A program made the position numbers and the translations under genes. The notes beneath the pieces are model-generated. The model made no database searches. It saw only the letters and a program-made list of their open reading frames with translations, and had not been told where the DNA came from. Below are positions 55,723 to 64,000 of a stretch of 64,000 nt of DNA, piece after piece. The first letter of the stretch is position 1. Each line of letters starts with the position of its first letter. The stretch lies in the NCBI RefSeq assembly GCF_019795295.1, contig NZ_JAIMCG010000008.1, forward strand, positions 168,364 through 232,363. The letters run 5' to 3'. This DNA is from Cupriavidus sp. AU9028. GTDB taxonomy: Bacteria; Pseudomonadota; Gammaproteobacteria; Burkholderiales; Burkholderiaceae.

Positions 55723-55751
55723 TTGCATTGCAATTAAATTACGCCTATAAT
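55723..55751 (+). promoter_or_regulatory. Promoter of the initiator tRNA
   Basis: TTGCAT (55723-55728), 17-bp spacer, TATAAT (55746-55751). The tRNA begins 16 bp after the -10. Confidence 0.85.
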
Positions 55752-55766
55752 TCGATCTTCGACGGA

Positions 55767-55843
<77 letters not shown>

Positions 55844-55860
55844 GCACCGTCGACATAGTG

Positions 55861-55886
55861 AAAACGCCCTTCCGGGGCGTTTTTTG
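55861..55886 (+). terminator. Terminator after tRNA-fMet
   Basis: AAAACGCCC, TTCC, GGGGCGTTTT is followed by further T. Confidence 0.9.
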
Positions 55887-56061
55887 CTTTCTGGCGCCCA
55901 TTGCGCTTCTGCCTGCGACGGTCTGTCGGACCGTGCCCGTCCCTCCCCTTGCGCCCGGACTGCCCGCAGCGGTTCGATCCCGGTCTCGGCCTGCCCCCGC
56001 TTCCCCACGGACGCCACGGATGCCGGTGATAAACTTGCGCCATTCCTCCCGGATCCTTCCC

Positions 56062-56646
56062 ATGAAATTCTGCTCGAACTGCGGCCATGCAGTGGTGTTG
56101 CGCATCCCCGAGGGCGACAACCGCCCGCGCCATCTTTGCGACCAGTGCGGCACCATTCACTACGTCAACCCCCGCAACGTCGTGGGGACGATCCCCGTGT
56201 GGGAGGACAAGGTGCTGATCTGCAAGCGCGCCATCGAGCCGCGCTATGGCTTCTGGACGCTGCCCGCGGGCTTCATGGAGATCGGGGAGACCACCGCCCA
56301 GGGCGCCGCGCGCGAAACGCTGGAGGAAGCCGGCGCACGCGTGCAGATCGGCGAGCTTTACTCGATGCTCAACGTGCCGCATGTGCATCAGGTGCATCTG
56401 TTCTATCTGGCAACGCTGCAGGATCTCGAATACGCCCCTGGCGAGGAGAGCCTGGAGGTCAAGCTGGTAGGCGAGGACGACATGCCGTGGGACGAACTGG
56501 CCTTCCCCACCGTCATCCATACCTTGCGCTGCTTCTTCGCGGATCGGGCCGCGGGCCGCATCGGCGATGGCAGCTTCCGCGTCCATACGCTCGACATCGA
56601 CAAGCCGATGCGCCCGCTGCCGGCGCGTGCCACGGTCGCGCCCTGA
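56062..56646 (+). CDS. Nudix hydrolase with N-terminal zinc ribbon
   Basis: The 194-residue product has a zinc-ribbon (C4, C7, C26, C29 in FCSNCG and LCDQCG) before the Nudix box. The box matches GX5EX7REUXEEXGU: GFMEIGETTAQGAA followed by RETLEEAG, with two acidic metal ligands. Related zinc-ribbon Nudix enzymes hydrolyse NADH-like or ADP-ribose compounds, but the substrate is not proven. The ATG at 56062 opens the zinc ribbon. Confidence 0.85.
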   Translation: MKFCSNCGHAVVLRIPEGDNRPRHLCDQCGTIHYVNPRNVVGTIPVWEDKVLICKRAIEPRYGFWTLPAGFMEIGETTAQGAARETLEEAGARVQIGELYSMLNVPHVHQVHLFYLATLQDLEYAPGEESLEVKLVGEDDMPWDELAFPTVIHTLRCFFADRAAGRIGDGSFRVHTLDIDKPMRPLPARATVAP

Positions 56647-56708
56647 CCGCACTGGCCTGAACCGGCGGCCCCTGGCCAGACCGTTTGCCGCCGCCCTCCG
56701 CGCCCCGC

Positions 56709-57461
56709 ATGATCCCCTGGCTTGAACCGCACGACCCCTTCCCGCCGCCCGATGCGGCGCTCGGACACGATTCCGGCGCCCCCGGGTTGCTGGCGGCCAG
56801 CCACGACCTTTCCCCGCAACGCCTGCTGCTGGCGTACCGGCAAGGGATCTTCCCCTGGTACGGCCAGGGACAGCCGGTCCTCTGGTGGAGCACCGATCCG
56901 CGCATGGTGCTGGTCCCCACTGAACTGCACGTCTCCGCCAACCTGCGCAAGACGCTCAAGCGCGTGGTGCGCGATGCCGCGTGGGAGATCCGCGTCGACG
57001 ACGATTTCGCCGCGGTGATGCACGCCTGTGCGCAAACCCCGCGCGAAGGACAGGACGGCACCTGGATCACCCCGGAAATCATCGCTGCCTATACCGCCCT
57101 GCACCGGCGCGGCCAGGCGCACTCGGTCGAGACGTGGTTCGAGGGCCGGCGGGTGGGAGGCCTGTACGGCGTGGCGCTGGGCGCCATGTTCTTCGGCGAA
57201 TCGATGTTCGCGCACCGCACCGACGCCTCGAAGATCGCGCTGGCCGCGCTGTGCGGCTTCCTCGCGGCACAAGGGGTGACGATGATAGACTGCCAGCAGG
57301 AGACCGATCATCTCGCCTCCCTCGGGGGCCGGCCAATTCCACGTGAAGCGTTCGTTGCCCATGTACGGCAGGCGGTCACGCAAGGTGGGCCGCATCCGTG
57401 GCATTTCGACAAAACCGCGCTGGAATGGTGGACGCGGCCCCGGAGCAACGCGCAAGCTTGA
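56709..57461 (+). CDS. aat: Leucyl/phenylalanyl-tRNA-protein transferase
   Basis: Aat adds Leu or Phe to N-terminal Lys or Arg for degradation by ClpAP. The 250-residue product has the family motifs [46 protein letters not shown] and the C-terminal [14 protein letters not shown]. The ATG at 56709 gives [12 protein letters not shown]. The next gene is the sister N-end-rule transferase, so the two likely form one unit. Confidence 0.95.
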   Translation: MIPWLEPHDPFPPPDAALGHDSGAPGLLAASHDLSPQRLLLAYRQGIFPWYGQGQPVLWWSTDPRMVLVPTELHVSANLRKTLKRVVRDAAWEIRVDDDFAAVMHACAQTPREGQDGTWITPEIIAAYTALHRRGQAHSVETWFEGRRVGGLYGVALGAMFFGESMFAHRTDASKIALAALCGFLAAQGVTMIDCQQETDHLASLGGRPIPREAFVAHVRQAVTQGGPHPWHFDKTALEWWTRPRSNAQA

Positions 57462-57536
57462 GCCTCACGGCTGGCACCATTGCGTGTTCAGGCGGGTGCA
57501 GGCAGCAACCGCCATGGCCGACTGGCTGACATCGAC

Positions 57537-58295
57537 ATGAGCAAGCTCAAGGAATTGCCCCTCTCCGCGCTGCAGTTCTATGCGACGGCACCGTACGCTT
57601 GCAGCTATCTGGAAGGACGCATGGCCCGCTCGCAGGTGGCCACGCCCGCGCACCTGATCAACGCCGACGTCTATTCACGGCTGGTGCGCGCCGGCTTTCG
57701 CCGCAGCGGCGTCTTCACCTATCGCCCCTACTGCGACGAATGCCATGCCTGCACGCCGTGCCGGCTGGTGGTGCGCGACTTTCGCCCCGACCGCAGCCAG
57801 CGCCGCGCCTGGCAACGCCATGCCGGGCTGCACGCGCTGGTCGCGCCGTTGACCTATGTCGAGGAGCACTACGCGCTGTACCTGCGCTATCAGTCGCTGC
57901 GCCACGCCGGCGGCGGCATGGACCAGGACAGCCGCGACCAGTACGAGCAGTTCCTGCTGCAAAGCCGCGTCAACTCGCGCCTGGTCGAGTTCCGCGAACC
58001 GCCGGGATCGCCCGATGCCGGACGGCTGCGCATGGTCAGCATGATCGACGTGCTGGACGACGGCCTGTCCTCGGTCTACACCTTCTACGATCCCGAGGTG
58101 CCGGGCGCAAGCTATGGCACCTACAACATCCTGTGGCAGATCGCGCAGACGCGCGAGCTGGGGCTGCCTCACCTCTACCTCGGCTACTGGATCGCGGACA
58201 GCCGCAAGATGGCCTACAAGGCCCGCTTCCAGCCGCTGCAGGTGCTCGAAGGCAACCAGTGGCGCCCCTTCCGCGCCACCACGGCCGCCGCCTGA
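57537..58295 (+). CDS. bpt: Aspartate/glutamate leucyltransferase Bpt (Ate1-like)
   Basis: Bpt adds Leu to N-terminal Asp or Glu in the bacterial N-degron pathway. The 252-residue protein has the Ate1 N-terminal cysteines in [11 protein letters not shown]. The C-terminal arginyltransferase-like core holds [15 protein letters not shown] and QPLQVLEG. It starts 75 bp after aat. With Aat it extends N-end-rule recognition to acidic residues. Confidence 0.93.
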   Translation: MSKLKELPLSALQFYATAPYACSYLEGRMARSQVATPAHLINADVYSRLVRAGFRRSGVFTYRPYCDECHACTPCRLVVRDFRPDRSQRRAWQRHAGLHALVAPLTYVEEHYALYLRYQSLRHAGGGMDQDSRDQYEQFLLQSRVNSRLVEFREPPGSPDAGRLRMVSMIDVLDDGLSSVYTFYDPEVPGASYGTYNILWQIAQTRELGLPHLYLGYWIADSRKMAYKARFQPLQVLEGNQWRPFRATTAAA

Positions 58296-58425
58296 ACGAC
58301 GCGGCGGCCGCCGCCATGGCGGGCGCTGCCCGTGCACGCCAGGGACGCGCAGGTCGCCCGTTGCGCGGCAATAGCGCCGTAACCGTTACAATGCGGGCCT
58401 TCGTCCGATCCCACCCGCCCCTGCC

Positions 58426-59460
58426 GTGCTGAACGCGCTCTACCCCCTGCTTCGCCCCGCCTTGTTCTCGATGGATGCCGAGGACGCTCACCACCTGACG
58501 CTGCAGAACCTGATGCGGGCGCACCGCGTGGGCGTTGCCAGCTGCATCGGCAACCGCATCGAAGACGACCCGCGGACGGTGATGGGGGTGCGCTTTCCCA
58601 ATCCGGTCGGCCTCGCCGCGGGGTTGGACAAGGACGGCGCGTATATCGACGGCCTGGCCGCATTCGGCTTCGGCTTCATCGAAGTGGGCACCGTGACGCC
58701 GCGCCCGCAGCCGGGTAACCCGCGCCCGCGCATGTTCCGCCTGCCCGAGGCCGGCGCGCTGATCAACCGGATGGGCTTCAACAACGGCGGCGTCGATGCC
58801 TTCGTCACCAACGTGCGCGCCTCGGCCTGGAAGGCGAGCGGCGGCGTGCTGGGCCTGAATATTGGCAAGAACGCCGACACGCCGATCGAGCGCGCCGTCG
58901 ACGACTACCTGTATTGCCTGGAGCGCGTCTATCCGCACGCCAGCTACGTCACCGTCAATATCTCCTCGCCCAACACGAAGAACCTGCGTCAGCTTCAAGG
59001 CGCCAGCGAGCTCGACGGCCTGCTGTCGGCGCTGAAGGACGCGCAGCAGCGCCTGGCCGACCAGCACAGGCGCTATGTGCCGCTCGCGCTGAAGATCGCG
59101 CCTGACCTCGATCCGGACCAGATCGGCAATATCGGCGATGCCCTGATCCGCCACCGCATCGACGGCGTCATCGCCACCAATACGACGATCTCGCGCGAGG
59201 CGGTCCAGGGCCTGCGCCACGCGGCGGAGGCGGGCGGCCTTTCCGGACGTCCGGTGTTCGCTCCCTCCACCGCGGTGGTGAAGGCGCTGCGCGCGGTGGT
59301 CGGCGATGCCGTGCCGATCGTCGGCGTGGGCGGGATCGAATCGGGGGCGCAGGCACGGGCCAAGATCGATGCCGGCGCCCAACTGGTGCAGCTCTACACC
59401 GGCCTGATCTACCGCGGTCCGGCGCTGGTGCGCGAGTGCGCGGCGGCGCTGCGCCAATAA
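58426..59460 (+). CDS. pyrD: Dihydroorotate dehydrogenase (quinone), class 2
   Basis: PyrD oxidises dihydroorotate to orotate with FMN and passes electrons to quinone at the membrane. The 344-residue length, N-terminal membrane-associated helices ([20 protein letters not shown]) and FMN motifs [27 protein letters not shown] and GVGGIESG define class 2. The start is the GTG at 58426. Its catalytic Ser is in the NISSPN segment. Confidence 0.96.
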   Translation: MLNALYPLLRPALFSMDAEDAHHLTLQNLMRAHRVGVASCIGNRIEDDPRTVMGVRFPNPVGLAAGLDKDGAYIDGLAAFGFGFIEVGTVTPRPQPGNPRPRMFRLPEAGALINRMGFNNGGVDAFVTNVRASAWKASGGVLGLNIGKNADTPIERAVDDYLYCLERVYPHASYVTVNISSPNTKNLRQLQGASELDGLLSALKDAQQRLADQHRRYVPLALKIAPDLDPDQIGNIGDALIRHRIDGVIATNTTISREAVQGLRHAAEAGGLSGRPVFAPSTAVVKALRAVVGDAVPIVGVGGIESGAQARAKIDAGAQLVQLYTGLIYRGPALVRECAAALRQ

Positions 59461-59525
59461 GCGTCTGTTCCGGGCGATAACCTTGTGCCCGCAATCCCAT
59501 CCGCATGCAAGCAAAGGAACACCGC

Positions 59526-60593
59526 ATGGAAACCATCCGACTTGGACAGAGCGACCTGACCGTTTCCCGCATCTGCCTCGGCACCATGACCTTCGGCGAG
59601 CAGAACACCGAAGCCGAAGGGCATAGCCAGCTGGACTACGCGCTCTCGCGCGGCATCAACTTCATCGATACGGCCGAGATGTACCCGGTCAAGCCGCGCG
59701 CCGAAACCTATGGGCAAACCGAGCGCATCGTCGGCAGCTGGCTGCGCCGCCAGCCGCGTGACCGCGTGGTGCTGGCCACCAAGGTGGCCGGGCCGGCGCG
59801 GATGCCATGGATCCGCAATGGCGGCGACCTGACGCCCGACAGCATTCGCGCCGCCGTCGAGGACTCGCTCAAGCGGCTGCAGACCGACTACATCGACCTG
59901 TACCAGATCCACTGGCCGGCCCGCAACGCGCCCATCTTCGGCCAGAAGCAGTTCGACCCGTCCCGCGAACGCGATTGCACCAGCATCCAGGCGCAGCTCG
60001 AAGCGATGGACGGGCTGGTGCGCGCCGGCAAGATCCGCTACGTCGGTGTCTCCAACGAAACGCCGTGGGGCATCGCCGAGTTCGTCAAGCAGGCGGAGCT
60101 GCACGGCCTGCCGCGCATCGCCACCGTGCAGAATCCGTACAACCTGCTGAACCGCAGCTTCGAGCAGGGCCTGGACGAAGCGTGCTTCCGCAGCGAGGTC
60201 AGCCTGCTGATCTACAGTCCGCTCGCCTTCGGCCAGCTGACCGGGAAGTACCTGCGCGGCGCGCCGGGCGACGATGGCAAGCCGGTGTTCAATCCCGACG
60301 CGCAGGGGCGGCTGACGCGCTTCCCGCCGGACTGGAGCCCGCGCTACCTGCGCCCCGAATCGCTGGCAGCCTCGGCCCGCTATGTCGCGCTGGCGCGCGA
60401 ACTTGGCATGTCGCCCGCCACGCTGGCGCTGGCCTGGTGCTATTCGCGCTGGTTCGCCGCCAGCACCATCGTCGGTGCGACCACGCTGGACCAGTTGCGC
60501 GAGAATGTCGATGCGTGGGAGGCGACGCTGCCGGAGGGCGCGCTGGAAGCGATCGAGCGCATTCACGCCGAGATCCACAATCCCGCGCAGTAA
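59526..60593 (+). CDS. tas: Tas-like NADP(H)-dependent aldo/keto reductase
   Basis: The 355-residue TIM-barrel enzyme has the catalytic tetrad seen as FIDTAEMY (Asp, Tyr), VVLATKVAG (Lys) and YQIHWPAR (His), and the NADP-binding SPLAFGQLTGKY and STIVGATTLDQL. The sequence is closest to E. coli Tas, whose natural substrate is unknown. AAAGGAA lies 9-15 bp before the ATG at 59526. Confidence 0.88.
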   Translation: METIRLGQSDLTVSRICLGTMTFGEQNTEAEGHSQLDYALSRGINFIDTAEMYPVKPRAETYGQTERIVGSWLRRQPRDRVVLATKVAGPARMPWIRNGGDLTPDSIRAAVEDSLKRLQTDYIDLYQIHWPARNAPIFGQKQFDPSRERDCTSIQAQLEAMDGLVRAGKIRYVGVSNETPWGIAEFVKQAELHGLPRIATVQNPYNLLNRSFEQGLDEACFRSEVSLLIYSPLAFGQLTGKYLRGAPGDDGKPVFNPDAQGRLTRFPPDWSPRYLRPESLAASARYVALARELGMSPATLALAWCYSRWFAASTIVGATTLDQLRENVDAWEATLPEGALEAIERIHAEIHNPAQ

Positions 60594-60873
60594 CGCAGCC
60601 GACGAACCGGCCGTCCCGCGCCGCCTCTGCCGGCCCCCTTCATGGGTGGGCGGCTGCACCGAAGCGGGGCCCCGGGCGATCCGAAAATGGTATGCTGACG
60701 CGCTTGATGCTGCCCCTGGCGCAGCGGGGAAGACCCTGCTGCAACGCGCCGCGGGCAGCAGACCGACGACCGGCAAGGTCACGCAGCCAGGGACGAGCGG
60801 CGTCATGGCGGCCGGCCGGTTGACCGACACATCAGACCTATAAAACGTCCCACTACCGAGGGGTATTGTCACC

Positions 60874-61845
60874 ATGAAGACGCTGAAGACTTCCACCAGG
60901 ATCTTTCTTGCCGGCGCGCTCGCGGCCGGCCTGCTGCAGGCCGGCGCCGTATCCGCGCAGACCGTCAAGGTACTGTCGATCGTCGAACACCCGGCACTCG
61001 ACGCCATCCGCGACGGCGTACGCGAGGAACTGAAGTCGGCCGGCTACGACGCCGACAAGAACCTGAAGTGGGAATACCAGAGCGCGCAGGGCAACACCGG
61101 CACCGCCGCGCAGATCGCCCGCAAGTTCGTCGGCGACCGTCCGGACGTGATCGTTGCCATCGCCACGCCCTCGGCGCAGGCGGTGGTCGCGGCCACCAAG
61201 AGCGTGCCGGTGGTCTATACCGGCGTGACCGACCCGGTTGCCGCCCAGCTGGTCAAGGGCATGGGCGCATCCGGCACCAACGTGACCGGCGTGTCGGACC
61301 AGCTGCCGCTGGAAAAGCAGGTGGCGCTGATCAAGCGCGTGGTGCCGAAGGTCAAGACCGTTGGCATGGTCTACAACCCGGGCGAGGCGAACTCGGTCGT
61401 GGTGGTCAAGGAAATGAAGTCGCTGCTGGCCAAGGAAGGCCTGTCTCTGCGCGAAGCCGCCGCGCCGCGCACCGTCGACATCGCCTCGGCCGCCAAGAGC
61501 CTGGTCGGCAAGGTGGACGTGATCTACACCAGCACCGACAACAACGTGGTGTCGGCCTACGAGGCCCTGGTCAAGGTCGCCAACGAATCGAAGGTGCCGC
61601 TGGTCGCCGCCGACACCGACAGCGTCAAGCGCGGCGCCATCGCCGCACTGGGCATCAACTACCTGGACCTGGGTCACCAGACCGGCAAGATCGTCGCGCG
61701 CATCCTCAAGGGCGAGAAGCCGGGCACGATTGCCTCGCAGACCAGCGACAAGCTCGAGCTGTTCGTCAACCCGGGCGCGGCCGAGAAGCAGGGTGCGACG
61801 CTGTCGCAGGACCTGATCAAGGAAGCCAAGCAGGTCGTCCGCTAA
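60874..61845 (+). CDS. ABC importer substrate-binding protein (TrpX-like, PF04392 family)
   Basis: The 323-residue periplasmic protein has a signal peptide (FLAGALAAGLLQAGAVSA, cut near SAQ). The binding fold has VKVLSIVEHPALDAIRDGV, the repeated DVIVAIATPSAQAVV, and VGMVYNPGEANS. This is the ABC_sub_bind family, which includes tryptophan-binding TrpX of streptococci, but here the ligand may differ. GAGGGG lies 10-15 bp upstream. Permease and ATPase follow. Confidence 0.88.
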   Translation: MKTLKTSTRIFLAGALAAGLLQAGAVSAQTVKVLSIVEHPALDAIRDGVREELKSAGYDADKNLKWEYQSAQGNTGTAAQIARKFVGDRPDVIVAIATPSAQAVVAATKSVPVVYTGVTDPVAAQLVKGMGASGTNVTGVSDQLPLEKQVALIKRVVPKVKTVGMVYNPGEANSVVVVKEMKSLLAKEGLSLREAAAPRTVDIASAAKSLVGKVDVIYTSTDNNVVSAYEALVKVANESKVPLVAADTDSVKRGAIAALGINYLDLGHQTGKIVARILKGEKPGTIASQTSDKLELFVNPGAAEKQGATLSQDLIKEAKQVVR

Positions 61846-62073
61846 GCCCCGGCCTCGTGTGCCCGGGCCTGCCCCAGGGCACGCGCGGTCCCGGGCCGCC
61901 GGCTGCAGCGGTTCGCGCCGGATCGTCCGCGCACGCTGCACACACGCATTGAACAGGATGACGGGCCCTACCCGGCCCGCTCCCGCGTCGCCACCGGCTC
62001 ACCCGGCCGCACCCGCGCCGCCTTTCCCGCCGTCGCGCATCACCGCCGCGCGGCCCTTGCAACAGGAATCGCC

Positions 62074-62967
62074 ATGTCCCTCTTCTCGCTTCTGGGCGCG
62101 CTGGAGATCGGTCTGATCTTCAGCCTTGTCGCGCTCGGGGTGCTGATCTCCTTCCGCATCCTCAATTTTCCCGACCTGACCGTGGACGGCAGCTTTCCGC
62201 TGGGCGGCGCCGTTGCCGCCACGCTGATCGCCGCCGGCCAGGACCCCTTCACCGCTACCGCCGTGGCCATTGTGGCCGGCTGCATCGCCGGCTTCATCAC
62301 CGGCTGGCTCAACGTGCGGCTCAAGATCATGGATCTGCTCGCGTCGATCCTGATGATGATCGCGCTGTATTCGATCAACCTGCGCATCATGGGCCGCCCC
62401 AATGTGCCGCTGATCACCGAGCCGACCCTGTTCTCCGTGCTGCAGCCCGAATGGCTGCCCGACTACGTGCTGCGGCCGCTGCTGCTGTTCGCTGTCGTCA
62501 TCGTCGCCAAGCTGGGACTGGACTGGTTCTTCTCGTCGCAGACCGGTCTGGCGATGCGCGCGACCGGCGCCAATCCGCGCATGGCGCGCTCGCAGGGGAT
62601 CGCCACCGGCCGAGCCACGCTGGCCGGCATGGCGCTGTCCAACGGGCTGGTGGCGCTGGCCGGCGCGCTGTTCGCGCAGACGCAGGGCGGCTCCGACATC
62701 TCGATGGGCATCGGCACCATCGTGATCGGCCTGGCCGCCGTGATCATCGGCGAGACCATCCTGCCGGCGCGCCGGCTGGTGCTGACCACCCTGGCCGTCG
62801 TGCTGGGCGCCATCCTGTACCGCTTCTTCATCGCGCTGGCGCTGAACAGCGACTTCATCGGGCTGCAGGCACAGGACCTGAACCTGGTCACCGCCGTGCT
62901 GGTGACCATTGCGCTGGTACTGCCCGCCACCCGCAAGAAGCTGTTTGGCCGCAAGATCGGAGGGTGA
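62074..62967 (+). CDS. ABC importer permease (TrpY-like)
   Basis: The 297-residue permease has about eight hydrophobic segments, starting GALEIGLIFSLVALGVLISF. The core stretch NFPDLTVDGSFPLGGAVAAT matches permeases of the TrpXYZ/YtlD type. The ATP-binding gene starts just 1 bp after its stop codon. A GC-rich gap of 228 bp before this gene (61846-62073) shows no clear signal. Confidence 0.85.
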   Translation: MSLFSLLGALEIGLIFSLVALGVLISFRILNFPDLTVDGSFPLGGAVAATLIAAGQDPFTATAVAIVAGCIAGFITGWLNVRLKIMDLLASILMMIALYSINLRIMGRPNVPLITEPTLFSVLQPEWLPDYVLRPLLLFAVVIVAKLGLDWFFSSQTGLAMRATGANPRMARSQGIATGRATLAGMALSNGLVALAGALFAQTQGGSDISMGIGTIVIGLAAVIIGETILPARRLVLTTLAVVLGAILYRFFIALALNSDFIGLQAQDLNLVTAVLVTIALVLPATRKKLFGRKIGG

Positions 62968-62968
62968 C

Positions 62969-63763
62969 ATGCTGCGTGCACAAGACCTGAAGCTGACGTT
63001 CAACCCCGGCACGCCCATCGAAACCCGTGCACTGCGCGGACTGAGCCTGGAAATCCCCAGCGGGCAGTTCGTCGCCGTGATCGGCTCGAACGGCGCCGGC
63101 AAGTCCACCTTCCTCAACGCCATCAGTGGCGACCAGATGGTCGATGCGGGCAGCATTACCATCGACGGCAATGACGTCACGCGGCAACCCGCGTGGGACC
63201 GCGCGCCCCTGGTCGCGCGTGTGTTCCAGGACCCGATGGCGGGTACCTGCGAAGCGCTGACGATCGAGGAGAACATGGCGCTGGCGATGGCGCGCGGCAC
63301 CAGGCGCGGCTTCCGCCCGGCGCTGAACCGCGCCTCGCGGGAACTGTTCCGCGACAAGCTGCGCCTGCTGAATCTGGGCCTGGAAAATCGCCTGACCGAC
63401 CGCATCGGCCTGCTCTCCGGCGGCCAGCGCCAGGCCGTCAGCCTGCTGATGGCCTCGCTGCGGCCGTCGCGCATCCTGCTGCTGGACGAACACACGGCGG
63501 CGCTGGATCCCAAGACCGCGGCCTTCGTGCTGGAGCTGACCGCGCGCATCGTCGAGGAGAACAAGCTGACGACGATGATGGTCACCCACAGCATGCGGCA
63601 GGCGCTCGACTACGGCGACCGCACGGTGATGCTGCACCAGGGGCAGGTGGTGCTGGATGTGGCCGGCGACGAGCGCAAGGGTCTCGATGTGCCGGACCTG
63701 CTGAAGATGTTCGAGCGCAGCCGGCACGAGCAGCTGGACGACGACGCGCTGCTGCTGGGGTAA
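62969..63763 (+). CDS. ABC importer ATP-binding protein (TrpZ-like)
   Basis: The 264-residue ATPase has Walker A IGSNGAGKST, signature LLSGGQRQAVSLL and Walker B ILLLDEHTAAL, with switch His in TMMVTHSMRQAL. It starts right after the permease stop (ATG at 62969). It completes the importer begun at 60874. The ligand could be tryptophan or another small amine or amino acid; sequence does not decide. Confidence 0.88.
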   Translation: MLRAQDLKLTFNPGTPIETRALRGLSLEIPSGQFVAVIGSNGAGKSTFLNAISGDQMVDAGSITIDGNDVTRQPAWDRAPLVARVFQDPMAGTCEALTIEENMALAMARGTRRGFRPALNRASRELFRDKLRLLNLGLENRLTDRIGLLSGGQRQAVSLLMASLRPSRILLLDEHTAALDPKTAAFVLELTARIVEENKLTTMMVTHSMRQALDYGDRTVMLHQGQVVLDVAGDERKGLDVPDLLKMFERSRHEQLDDDALLLG

Positions 63764-63774
63764 GGGTCGACCGG

Positions 63775-63898
63775 GGGCCGCTGCCCTCTCCCCCGGCCCC
63801 TCTCCCGTAAGCGAGCGAGCGGAGCAAACCGGCAGGAGATCAAGTACTACGGGTGTGCTCCCCTCTCCCGCCCTGCGGGAGAGGGGCCGGGGGAGAGC
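63775..63898. repeat. Dispersed GC-rich intergenic repeat, copy 3
   Basis: Two complementary blocks, CCCTCTCCCCCGGCCCCTCT (63783-63802) and GGAGAGGGGCCGGGGGAGAG (63878-63897), flank a middle carrying GGTGTGCTCCCCTCTCCCGC. This links it to the copies at 18566 (reverse) and 54285. It lies between the ABC operon and the IS110 end. Confidence 0.75.
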
Positions 63899-63912
63899 AA
63901 CCGTCTTGCCGG

Positions 63913-64000
63913 TCAAGCGGAAAGAGCAGGATTCCAGGGGCAACGGTGCTTGGCCATGGCGTTGAGCATGCCAAGGACTTTTCGCATGGCTGCCACCAAC
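63913..64000 (-). mobile_element. 3' end of an IS110-family transposase (partial)
   Basis: The last 28 codons before a TGA at 63913-63915 run in from the window edge. They read LVAAMRKVLGMLNAMAKHRC then PWNPALSA. RK-(V/L)-L-x-(M/I)-LNAM followed by PWNPAL is the typical C-terminus of IS110-type transposases. IS110 elements usually lack terminal inverted repeats, so the exact element end cannot be placed; it is probably within the next tens of bases left of 63913. Confidence 0.75.

Noticed and set aside
60700-60870. Possible riboswitch in front of the TrpX-like gene
   Set aside because: Could not match any known class (TPP, SAH, guanidine, cobalamin) by eye; reported only as an unexplained leader.

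Overview
The window looks like chromosomal DNA from a high-GC betaproteobacterium of the Burkholderiaceae, most likely Cupriavidus or a close relative. The best evidence is the polyhydroxybutyrate locus phaC-phaA-phaB-phaR (minus strand, 26904-31914), followed nearby by rimO and bktB and preceded by a small membrane protein, pgeF and rluD. From memory this is the C. necator arrangement. The phaC promoter (TTGACA, 18 bp, AACAAT at 32143-32172) also matches the C. necator promoter as I remember it. No alignment was run, so the species is left open.

Layout. 1-1326: start of an RND efflux permease and its lipoprotein adaptor. 1714-4872: hpnC-hpnD-hpnE, squalene synthesis for hopanoids. 4904-6607: an M20 N-carbamoyl/allantoate hydrolase and a small exported protein. 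6775-8862: an OmpR/EnvZ-type two-component pair. 9144-10338: ahpC-ahpD peroxidase pair. 10559-12419: a GNAT acetyltransferase and, opposed, ispD-ispF. 12656-18540: mfd, argE, serB. 18745-21047: a Fur-box-preceded DUF3325/DUF3649/PepSY membrane cluster. 21146-25944 (minus): rimO, bktB, a secreted protein and a Cys/Met-metabolism PLP enzyme. 26244-26844: a HigBA-like toxin-antitoxin locus whose toxin is frameshifted. 26904-31914: PHB synthesis and its regulator. 32255-35602: small membrane protein, pgeF, rluD, bamD. 35724-36023: a decayed LysR gene. 36051-41986: a DinG-type helicase, a DUF465 protein, an exported coiled-coil protein and tex. 42070-45599: a compact two-partner secretion locus whose transporter appears to lack POTRA domains. 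45734-47632: kup. 47946-52927: a complete five-gene Liv-type ABC transporter, divergent from a BoxR-like regulator (53308-54258), suggesting aromatic-acid uptake. 54579-55689: an Xre/RES toxin-antitoxin pair. 55767-55843: initiator tRNA. 56062-60593: Nudix hydrolase, aat, bpt, pyrD and an aldo/keto reductase. 60874-63763: a three-gene ABC importer of the TrpXYZ type. 63913-64000: the 3' end of an IS110-family transposase.

Most of the window is core metabolism and housekeeping. The accessory or unusual parts are the two toxin-antitoxin loci, the POTRA-less two-partner secretion pair, the LysR remnant, the IS110 end, and a diverged family of GC-rich intergenic repeats (18566-18695, 54285-54425, 63775-63898). 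Several genes overlap by 4 bp (ispD/ispF, DUF3325/DUF3649, livM/livG/livF, tpsA/tpsB), which indicates translational coupling.
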